DNA of 33,265 nt, from positions 1-33,265 of the forward strand of contig NZ_JEMA01001269.1 in NCBI RefSeq assembly GCF_001589285.1. The letters run 5' to 3'. Below, piece by piece: positions 7,486 through 13,101 of this stretch. Source of the stretch: Sorangium cellulosum (GTDB lineage: Bacteria > Myxococcota_A > Polyangia > Polyangiales > Polyangiaceae). The position numbers and the translations under genes were made by a program. How positions within the stretch are numbered: position 1 is the stretch's first letter; the number at the start of each line of letters is the position of its first letter. Under the pieces are notes generated by a model. That model worked only from the letters and a program-made list of their open reading frames with translations. It was not told where the DNA came from and ran no database searches.

Positions 7486-8436
7486 ATGCACCAGACAAAC
7501 GCGATCCTGGCACCCTATAGAAGGCCTCTCTCCGAGTGGGACGCCGCGAGCTGGATCCGCAGCAAGCCGATCCGCAGCGCCAGCTGCGAGGGCTTCGCGT
7601 TCCCGCCCGAGCTGGTCCCGCTGTCGCGCCATCCGCGCTTCGTCGACGACCGCGCGTCGACGGAGAGGCTGCTCGCGTACCGCCTGCTCACTCACCTGCA
7701 GTTCACGACGATGCTGGAGCTCGAGCACGTGAACGCGGTCTGCTCCAGGCTCGCGCGCGACTGCTACGCGCTGGAGCTGAGCCGCGAGCAGAAGAACGAT
7801 GCTCTGCGCATCTACTGCGACGAGGGCGCCCACGCGCTCTTCGTCGAGCTGCTCAGCGTGTCGATCGAGAGCCGTCATGGCGTCGAGCGCGGCGCGCTGC
7901 CCCAGCCTCGCTTCCACGCCGTGCTCGAGCGGATCTTCGAGCGGCACGGCGGCGAGATCGCCCCGGAGATCTTGCACCTGTTCTTCGTGTCCGTCTCGGA
8001 GACCCTGGTCAGCAAGATCCTCCGCGAGATCCCGCGCCACCCGCAGGTCGCGCCGCTCGTCCGCGAGGTGATCGGCGACCACGCGCAGGACGAGGGGACG
8101 CACAGCGTCTACTTTCACTGGCTCTTTCCCCGAGCCTGGAGCCGCCTCGACCGACCGAAACAGGAGCTCGTCGGACGGCTCTTGCCCAGGTTCGTGGACG
8201 CGTTCCTGGCCCCCGATCTGGGCTGCGATGCGCGCGTCCTCGAGGCGCTCTCGTTCGACGAGCCGACGCGGGAGAAGATGCTGGAGGAGACATATCAACC
8301 CGGGCCCGTGCGGAGCGCCGTGCGTTCCGCCGCCCAGCCGACGCTGCGCATGTTCGAGGCGGCTGGCGTGTTCGAGACGGCGGCCGGCGCAGACGCCTTC
8401 GCCGAGTACGACCTTTACCTGGAGAATGCCCAGTGA
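7486..8436 (+). CDS. AurF-like diiron oxygenase (probable N-oxygenase)
   Basis: 316 aa from the ATG at 7486, with AGAGGA 8 nt upstream; the frame is open further upstream but only as a shadow of the previous gene. The helical protein has the ferritin-like diiron ligand set Glu78, Glu113, His116, Glu172, His199, Glu203, His206. The spacing E-x34-E-x2-H-x55-E-x26-H-x3-E-x2-H matches the known set of p-aminobenzoate N-oxygenase AurF (E101, E136, H139, E196, H223, E227, H230) apart from one residue in the middle gap. AurF and CmlI oxidise arylamines to nitroarenes using O2 and external electrons. I infer an amine or hydroxylamine oxidation here, substrate unknown. The stop overlaps the next gene's GTG by 4 nt (GTGA), so the two are translationally coupled. 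The rubredoxin and flavoprotein at 10425-11854 are the likely electron donors. Confidence 0.85.
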   Translation: MHQTNAILAPYRRPLSEWDAASWIRSKPIRSASCEGFAFPPELVPLSRHPRFVDDRASTERLLAYRLLTHLQFTTMLELEHVNAVCSRLARDCYALELSREQKNDALRIYCDEGAHALFVELLSVSIESRHGVERGALPQPRFHAVLERIFERHGGEIAPEILHLFFVSVSETLVSKILREIPRHPQVAPLVREVIGDHAQDEGTHSVYFHWLFPRAWSRLDRPKQELVGRLLPRFVDAFLAPDLGCDARVLEALSFDEPTREKMLEETYQPGPVRSAVRSAAQPTLRMFEAAGVFETAAGADAFAEYDLYLENAQ

Positions 8437-9170
8437 AGACCGCAGTGGTGATCCGTCACGTTCACTTCGAGCACCTCGGCGCTCTCGAGCCGGCGCTGCG
8501 CGAGGCAGGCTATGGTGTCCGGTACCTCGAGGCGCCGACAGCGGCCTTCGAGCTGCACTCGCTGCCCGATCTGCTGGTCGTCCTCGGCGGCCCCATCTCG
8601 GTCAACGATACAGAGGATTACCCGTTCCTGGCGCGCGAGCTATCGCTCGTGCAGCGCCAGATCGAGCAGAAGCTGCCCCTGCTCGGGATTTGCCTGGGAG
8701 CGCAGCTGATCGCGCGTGCTCTCGGAGCTCGGGTCTTCCCGATGCGGGGCAAGGAGGTGGGGTGGTCGCCGCTCGCGCTGACCGAGGCGGGAGCGCGCCA
8801 CGCGATCAGGCACCTGGCAGCGCCGGGGCTCGATGTCCTGCACTGGCACGGCGAGACGTTCGACCTGCCCGCGGGCGCGGCGCGCCTCGCCAGCACGCCG
8901 CTCTGCGAGAACCAGGCGTTCAGCGTGGGCGACCACGCGCTCGGCTTGCAGTTTCACCCGGAGGTCACGGCCGAGCAGCTCGAGAGCTGGTTCGTGGGCC
9001 ACGTCGGCGAGCTGGCCAGCATCCCCGTCCAGGTCACCCGGCTGCGTGGGCAGAGCGCGCCGAGGGCCAAGCGTCTGGAAGAGCCGCTGCGCCGCTTCCT
9101 CAACGAGTGGTTGAGGGCTTCGGAGGAACCACGGGCAAGCGGCGCTTCGGATCTCCGGCGGCTGTCATGA
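8433..9170 (+). CDS. Class I glutamine amidotransferase-like protein
   Basis: 245 aa from the GTG at 8433, which overlaps the stop of the diiron oxygenase gene. The GATase triad is complete: Cys87 in G-I-C-L-G-A-Q, His175 and Glu177 in Q-F-H-P-E. The conserved L-G-G-P-I-S-V-N-D segment and the H-W-H-G-E-T-F motif place it with the stand-alone GuaA-like amidotransferases. Such proteins release ammonia from glutamine for a partner, or hydrolyse gamma-glutamyl amides (as PuuD does). No synthetase partner is encoded here. With an amine oxygenase directly upstream, hydrolysis of a gamma-glutamylated amine or hydroxylamine is a plausible role, but this is inference. Its last 71 bp overlap the end of the convergent MarR gene. 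Confidence 0.85.
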   Translation: MKTAVVIRHVHFEHLGALEPALREAGYGVRYLEAPTAAFELHSLPDLLVVLGGPISVNDTEDYPFLARELSLVQRQIEQKLPLLGICLGAQLIARALGARVFPMRGKEVGWSPLALTEAGARHAIRHLAAPGLDVLHWHGETFDLPAGAARLASTPLCENQAFSVGDHALGLQFHPEVTAEQLESWFVGHVGELASIPVQVTRLRGQSAPRAKRLEEPLRRFLNEWLRASEEPRASGASDLRRLS

Positions 9171-9810
9171 ACCTCGCGCGGTTCTCGGCCTGGAGCTCGG
9201 CGCTGCCGGCCTCATGATCGGCACATTGCGCGCGCAGCTCGGCGTCGCCGATCGCCGCGTCGAGCAGCTGGCAGTGGTGAGGCTTGGGCTCGCCCGGATG
9301 TGCGTTCGCGCGGAAGTTCGTGCAGCTCACGCACATCTGGGCGACCGGGATATACCCGCGCTCTTGCAGCGACGAGATGATGGTGAGCACGCCGCGCAGC
9401 ATGGCGGCCTGATCCTCGTCGGAGAGGTCGTCCACCGCGTCCAGCAGGAACGAGGGCCATTGAGCGACAGCCAGCGCCTCGCTCTCGCCTTGCTTCGTGA
9501 GGGAGATCTTGATGGCTCGTCCATCGCTCAATGCCTGCGTCTTCTTGACCAGCCCCTTGGCCACCAGGGCGCGCACCGTTTCACTCGCGGTGGCGGGCGT
9601 CACGCTGAGCGCCTCGGCGATGTCGAGGAGGCGCAGCCCTTCACCCTTGTGGGTGCGCAGCGTCGTGAGCACCTGTCCCTGCGTCGGGGTGAGGCCTCGA
9701 GCGAACGCTTCGCTCCAGGCCTGCGCCCGCAGCGCGGATCCGAGTCGCTCGAGCCCAGCGATCAACTGGCTGTTCAGGTCCGCAGTGACGAGTTTGCCGC
9801 GACGGGTCAA
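9100..9810 (-). CDS. MarR-family regulator with C-terminal Cys4 cluster
   Basis: 236 aa from the TTG at 9810. No ATG or GTG is available in frame before a stop at about 9846; GAAG lies 5 nt upstream. The winged helix spans about 35-120: L-T-P-T-Q-G-Q-V-L near 40 and the recognition region S-V-T-P-A-T-A-S-E-T-V about 69-79. Unlike ordinary MarR proteins (about 150 aa), it has an extra C-terminal segment with Cys160-x2-Cys163, His178/His179-Cys180 and Cys196, which could bind zinc or an Fe-S cluster and act as a redox or oxygen sensor. It lies between the oxygenase/amidotransferase pair, which it meets tail to tail, and the rubredoxin operon, from which it diverges. It is the likely regulator of both and of itself. 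Confidence 0.85.
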   Translation of the reverse strand: MTRRGKLVTADLNSQLIAGLERLGSALRAQAWSEAFARGLTPTQGQVLTTLRTHKGEGLRLLDIAEALSVTPATASETVRALVAKGLVKKTQALSDGRAIKISLTKQGESEALAVAQWPSFLLDAVDDLSDEDQAAMLRGVLTIISSLQERGYIPVAQMCVSCTNFRANAHPGEPKPHHCQLLDAAIGDAELRAQCADHEAGSAELQAENRARFMTAAGDPKRRLPVVPPKPSTTR

Positions 9811-9815
9811 CGTCG

Positions 9816-9838
9816 CTTCATAGTCGACCAGTTTGAAG
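9816..9838. promoter_or_regulatory. Inverted repeat upstream of the MarR start, candidate operator
   Basis: CTTCA (9816-9820) and TGAAG (9834-9838) are separated by 13 nt that include GTCGAC. A minus-strand TTGACT (9846-9841) lies just beyond, as a possible -35 for the MarR gene. The half-site TTCA/TGAA recurs in the palindrome in the divergent promoter at 10070-10077. The arms are short, so this is a weak autoregulation candidate. Confidence 0.3.
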
Positions 9839-10055
9839 TTTAGTCAAGCGGCCGAGCTTCGCGCGCACGGCCTGGCAACGGCCATGCGTGCACATGTAGG
9901 CCAACATCTCCCTTCGCCTTACATCGATCGTACGGTTCGTCGTACCGAGGCAGAGCGTCGGGGAGGCGCGTCGGGTGATCGATCCGGTCGCCTGAGTCGC
10001 CAATCCCGGAGGATTCCTCAGGTTTGTGAGCACGCACGGGCAACCACTTTTATTA

Positions 10056-10083
10056 TTGACTTTGTTCGTTTCATGAATCTAAT
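10056..10083 (+). promoter_or_regulatory. Promoter of the glutaredoxin-rubredoxin-MOSC operon with built-in palindrome
   Basis: TTGACT (10056-10061), 16 nt, TCTAAT (10078-10083): both hexamers differ from sigma-70 consensus at one position and lie in the most AT-rich stretch of the window. The spacer contains TTCATGAA (10070-10077), a perfect 8-bp palindrome that extends imperfectly to 12 bp (10068-10079) and sits directly against the -10. A repressor bound there would block RNA polymerase, and the MarR protein encoded divergently is the natural candidate. The remaining gap (9847-10055) shows no other gene. Confidence 0.62.
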
Positions 10084-10122
10084 TAGGAGTACTGAGCATC
10101 GCCTCAGCGAAGGAGGAAGGTC

Positions 10123-10356
10123 ATGAGCAAGGCAGTTTTTTTCCATGCAGGGTGCCCGGTTTGCGTCTCCGCCGAACAGAATCTGGCCAACGCCATCGAT
10201 CCGAAGCGCTATCAGATCGAGAGCGTTCACCTCGGTAAGGACAAGTCGCGGCTCGCGGAGGCGCGCGCGGCGGGCGTGAAGTCCGTTCCTGCGCTCGTGC
10301 TCGATGGCTCGGCGTACCACATCAATTTCGGAGCGGCCCTCAGCGACCTCGGCTGA
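10123..10356 (+). CDS. Small glutaredoxin/thioredoxin-fold protein (CPVC)
   Basis: 77 aa, ATG with AAGGAGG about 6 nt upstream. The first strand leads into F-F-H-A-G-C-P-V-C, a CxxC redox centre at Cys11 and Cys14, and a later V-K-S-V-P-A-L provides the cis-proline typical of the thioredoxin fold. The length equals that of minimal glutaredoxins such as NrdH. It probably reduces a disulfide in a partner protein. It is the first gene after the strong promoter at 10056-10083 and is followed by a terminator-like hairpin, so it may be made in larger amounts than the genes after it. No NrdEF genes are nearby, so it is not called NrdH. Confidence 0.8.
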   Translation: MSKAVFFHAGCPVCVSAEQNLANAIDPKRYQIESVHLGKDKSRLAEARAAGVKSVPALVLDGSAYHINFGAALSDLG

Positions 10357-10367
10357 GGACTGCACGG

Positions 10368-10394
10368 CCGGCGGGGCGATCTCGTCCCCGCCGG
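10368..10394 (+). terminator. 9-bp perfect hairpin with T-tract between glutaredoxin and rubredoxin genes
   Basis: CCGGCGGGG (10368-10376) pairs with CCCCGCCGG (10386-10394) around a 9-nt loop; TTTT follows at 10403-10406. The short interval between stem and T-run makes it a partial rho-independent terminator or attenuator. It lies in the 68-nt gap inside what otherwise looks like one operon, and could set the ratio between the first gene and the rest. Confidence 0.55.
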
Positions 10395-10424
10395 TCCTCC
10401 CCTTTTCAACGCTGGGAGTCGGTC

Positions 10425-10670
10425 ATGTCGATGACGTCAACCTCTGCCGTTCCGGATGCTCAGGCGCCGATCTCGCGTCGGGCCGGCGTCCGACAGAAAC
10501 GCTGGCGTTGTATCATTTGCGGCTTCGTCTACGACGAGAGGCTCGGCTTGCCTCACGAGGGCATCGCGCCGGGTACGGCGTGGGCTGATATCCCCGAGTC
10601 CTGGACCTGCCCGGATTGCGGAGTCCGCAAGGTGGACTTCTCGATGGTGGCGCTGCTGGAGTCAGGCTGA
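10425..10670 (+). CDS. Rubredoxin
   Basis: 81 aa, ATG with GGGAG 6 nt upstream. After a variable N-terminal extension of about 25 residues there is a complete rubredoxin domain: Cys29-x2-Cys32 ([11 protein letters not shown]) and Cys62-x2-Cys65 (W-T-C-P-D-C-G), which bind one iron, plus the usual G-I-A-P-G-T and W-x-D-I-P. It carries single electrons from a flavoprotein to an oxygenase or a peroxidase-type enzyme. The stop overlaps the start of the reductase gene (TGATG), which supports direct pairing with it. The AurF-like diiron enzyme 2 kb upstream is the best acceptor in the window; this link is inferred. Confidence 0.95.
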   Translation: MSMTSTSAVPDAQAPISRRAGVRQKRWRCIICGFVYDERLGLPHEGIAPGTAWADIPESWTCPDCGVRKVDFSMVALLESG

Positions 10671-11854
10671 TGTCCCCGGCCGCCCCTGACGGCGTGGTGA
10701 TCGTCGGCGCAGGTCTCGCCGGCTATTCGGCGGCGCGCGCGCTCCGCTCGCTGGCCCCGGAGCTGTCCATCACGATCGTGACCGCGGACGACGGCGACTT
10801 CTATAGCAAGCCCACGCTGTCGGTCTCGGCCAGCCAGCGCGCCGGCGCGCCGGATCTGGTCCTGCGCAGCGCCGAGCAGATGAGGAAAGAGCTGGGTTGT
10901 CGCCTCATCACCCGCACGCGGGTGCACAGCCTGGATTGCGGCAAGCGCGTCCTCGTCGCCGGGGACGAGGCCATGCCGTATTCGAAGCTCGTGCTCGCGA
11001 TCGGAGCCGTGCCGTGGACGCCGCCGGTGCCTGGGCTGGCGAGCAGCTCGAGCGTGCTGAGCGTCAATCACCTGGACGACTACCGTCGGCTCATTCAGCG
11101 GCTCTCCCGGAGCACGCGTGTCGCCATCCTGGGCGCCGGCTTCGTTGGCTGTGAGCTCGCCAACGATCTACAGCGGGGCGGACACGCCGTGACGTTGATC
11201 GACCGCGCGTCGGAGCCGCTGCCGAACCTGGTGTCGCCGCAGCTCGGGAAGAGGCTACGCGCGAGGCTGGAAGAGGCGGGGATCGTCTGCCGCTTCGGCG
11301 TGTCTCCCCTCAGCGTCGAGCCGCTCGGCGACGGCGTGTGGGTCGAGCTCGACGGTGAGCGTCCGCTCGCGGCCGACCTGGTGATCTGTGCCACCGGTCT
11401 GCGCGCCGGCGAGCTCGCGGAGAGCGCCGGGCTGAAGACGCAGCGGGGCGTGGTCGTCGACCGCTCGCTCCGCACGAGCGATGAGCATGTCTACGCGCTG
11501 GGCGACTGCGCCAGCCTCGCGCCGTACAACCTTCAATTCGTCGCGCCGATCCCGCACGCTGCCGCCGCGCTGGCGCGCTCGCTGCTCGGCGCGAGCGTCT
11601 CGCTGACGCTGCCGCCACTGGCGATCAGCGTCAAGACGCCGTGCTTCCCTGTTGTCAGCTCGGCCGGTCCGCGCGAGGCTGGGTTGACGTGGGAGGTCTC
11701 CGCGGACACCGAGGGCACGACGGAGCTGGCCTTCGACGCGGCCGGAGCGCTGCGGGCGTTCGCGCTGGGCGGCAGTCACGTGAAGGCCCGCGGCGAGTAT
11801 CTCAGCAGGTTGCCGCCGCTCCTGGGGGCGGCGGCCTCGGAGGGAGCGTCATGA
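10670..11854 (+). CDS. FAD-dependent NAD(P)H:rubredoxin reductase-like oxidoreductase
   Basis: 394 aa from the ATG at 10670, overlapping the rubredoxin stop by 1 nt. It is a Pyr_redox_2 protein: FAD-binding G-A-G-L-A-G near residue 13, NAD(P)-binding G-A-G-F-V-G near 155, an A-T-G element and the second FAD motif Y-A-L-G-D-C-A-S near 280. Domain order and size agree with rubredoxin reductases and NorW-type flavorubredoxin reductases. The likely role is hydride transfer from NAD(P)H to FAD and single-electron reduction of the adjacent rubredoxin. The stop overlaps the next gene by 4 nt (ATGA). Whether NADH or NADPH is used cannot be told. Confidence 0.88.
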   Translation: MSPAAPDGVVIVGAGLAGYSAARALRSLAPELSITIVTADDGDFYSKPTLSVSASQRAGAPDLVLRSAEQMRKELGCRLITRTRVHSLDCGKRVLVAGDEAMPYSKLVLAIGAVPWTPPVPGLASSSSVLSVNHLDDYRRLIQRLSRSTRVAILGAGFVGCELANDLQRGGHAVTLIDRASEPLPNLVSPQLGKRLRARLEEAGIVCRFGVSPLSVEPLGDGVWVELDGERPLAADLVICATGLRAGELAESAGLKTQRGVVVDRSLRTSDEHVYALGDCASLAPYNLQFVAPIPHAAAALARSLLGASVSLTLPPLAISVKTPCFPVVSSAGPREAGLTWEVSADTEGTTELAFDAAGALRAFALGGSHVKARGEYLSRLPPLLGAAASEGAS

Positions 11855-12396
11855 CTCGATTGGCCGAGTGGAGTGTGAGCCGTTGGTTCAACAGCCGCGA
11901 ACCCCTGACCCTGGCGGGGCTCCGCGGGAAGGTCGTGCTGATCCACGCCTTTCAGATGCTATGCCCGGGCTGCGTGGTGAAGGCCACTCCGCAAGCGCAG
12001 CGGGTGTTCGAGATATTCCGTGGCTCCAGGCTCCAGGTAGTCGGCCTGCACACCGTCTTCGAGCACCACGCGGCGATGAACGAGGGGGCGCTGGAAGCGT
12101 TCATTCACGAGTTCAAGGTGACCTTCCCGGTAGGCGTGGACCGACCGGGACGGGGCAGTCTTCCCGAGACGATGGAGCGTTACGCGCTGCGTGGCACTCC
12201 CAGCACGCTGCTGGTCGACGCCGAAGGGAACCTCCGGCGTCATCTGTTCGGCATCCACGACGACTTGTTGCTCGGGGCCGAGATCGGGGGCCTGCTCGCC
12301 GAGGCCGAGGTCGGGGCGTCCAGCGCGGCCACGGCCGGCGTCGCTCAGGGGAGCTGCGCGGTCGGCGACGGCTGCCGTCCGATCGTGGGCGAGTGA
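11851..12396 (+). CDS. Thioredoxin-fold (TlpA/AhpC-like) protein with CPGC centre
   Basis: 181 aa, translationally coupled to the flavoprotein (ATGA overlap). Residues about 15-150 form a redoxin domain: L-R-G-K-V-V-L-I-H-A-F-Q then C-P-G-C at 38-41, and the cis-proline segment G-T-P-S-T-L-L-V near 112. There is no signal peptide, so it is cytoplasmic, unlike classical TlpA. A second pair of cysteines stands in the last 15 residues (G-S-C-A-V-G-D-G-C), possibly an internal resolving pair or a metal site. It may be a thiol reductase or peroxidase serving the same pathway. Confidence 0.82.
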   Translation: MTRLAEWSVSRWFNSREPLTLAGLRGKVVLIHAFQMLCPGCVVKATPQAQRVFEIFRGSRLQVVGLHTVFEHHAAMNEGALEAFIHEFKVTFPVGVDRPGRGSLPETMERYALRGTPSTLLVDAEGNLRRHLFGIHDDLLLGAEIGGLLAEAEVGASSAATAGVAQGSCAVGDGCRPIVGE

Positions 12397-12402
12397 TCTC
12401 CC

Positions 12403-13101
12403 ATGTCGCAGGTCTATCCGCTCCACGGGCTCCTCGTCGGCAAGAAGGTCCCGCTAGGCCCTTCGGGCCAGCTCAGCGCGATCGCGAAGTCGCTTGTCTT
12501 CGAGCCGCTTCGATTGAGCGAGCGAGGGCTGGAGGGCGACGAGCAGGGCGACATGGTGCGCCACGGCGGCGTGGAGAAGGCGCTGCACCACGTTCCACTG
12601 CAGCACTACGGCTGCTGGGAGCAGCGGCTCGGCCTTCCCGCCAAGAGCCTCGCGGCGGGGGCGTTCGGCGAGAATATCTCCACGCGCGGCCTCGACGAAA
12701 GCAGCGTGTGCGTCGGTGACACATGGACGCTCGGCAGCGCGGTGATCCAGGTCTCGCAGGGGCGCCAGCCTTGCTGGAAGCTGAATCTCCGCTTCTCTCG
12801 GGCCGACATGGCTCGCTTGCTGCAAGAGAGCGGGTGGAGCGGCTGGTACTACCGGGTGCTCCAGCCGGGCGTCGTCGCGCCGCAGGACGAGCTCAAGCTC
12901 CTGCACCGCCCGCAGCCGGGCTGGCCCATCGCGAGGCTGTTGCGGGCCCTGCACCGCGACGGGCTGAACCACGCAGAGCTCGAGCGCATGGAGGCGCTGC
13001 CGGAGCTGGCGCCCTCATGGCGCGCCATCGCTCGTCGTCGCCTGGAGCTCGGCGCGGTCGAGGACTTCGCTCCGCGCTTGACGACGCCGAGCGGGCTCTA
13101 A
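12403..13101 (+). CDS. MOSC-domain protein, YiiM type
   Basis: 232 aa, ATG 6 nt after the previous stop, last gene of the operon. The MOSC domain covers about 10-165: G-D-M-V-R-H-G-G near 49-56, G-A-F-G-E-N-I at 86-92, V-G-D-T-W near 104, and the molybdenum-ligand cysteine in R-Q-P-C-W-K-L (Cys124). The C-terminal tail is the 3-alpha bundle of YiiM. E. coli YiiM and the related mARC/YcbX enzymes reduce N-hydroxylated compounds such as 6-hydroxylaminopurine. Its occurrence with an AurF-type N-oxygenase is striking: one could make, the other remove, an N-O bond. The stop overlaps the convergent HTTM gene by 4 nt. Confidence 0.88.
   Translation: MSQVYPLHGLLVGKKVPLGPSGQLSAIAKSLVFEPLRLSERGLEGDEQGDMVRHGGVEKALHHVPLQHYGCWEQRLGLPAKSLAAGAFGENISTRGLDESSVCVGDTWTLGSAVIQVSQGRQPCWKLNLRFSRADMARLLQESGWSGWYYRVLQPGVVAPQDELKLLHRPQPGWPIARLLRALHRDGLNHAELERMEALPELAPSWRAIARRRLELGAVEDFAPRLTTPSGL

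Noticed and set aside
7486-9170. Part of an antibiotic biosynthetic cluster
   Set aside because: No PKS, NRPS, aminobenzoate synthesis or tailoring genes are in the window; the neighbours are redox and regulatory genes.
10123-10356. Calling the CPVC protein NrdH
   Set aside because: No ribonucleotide reductase gene is near and the motif CPVC is shared by many small glutaredoxin-like proteins.
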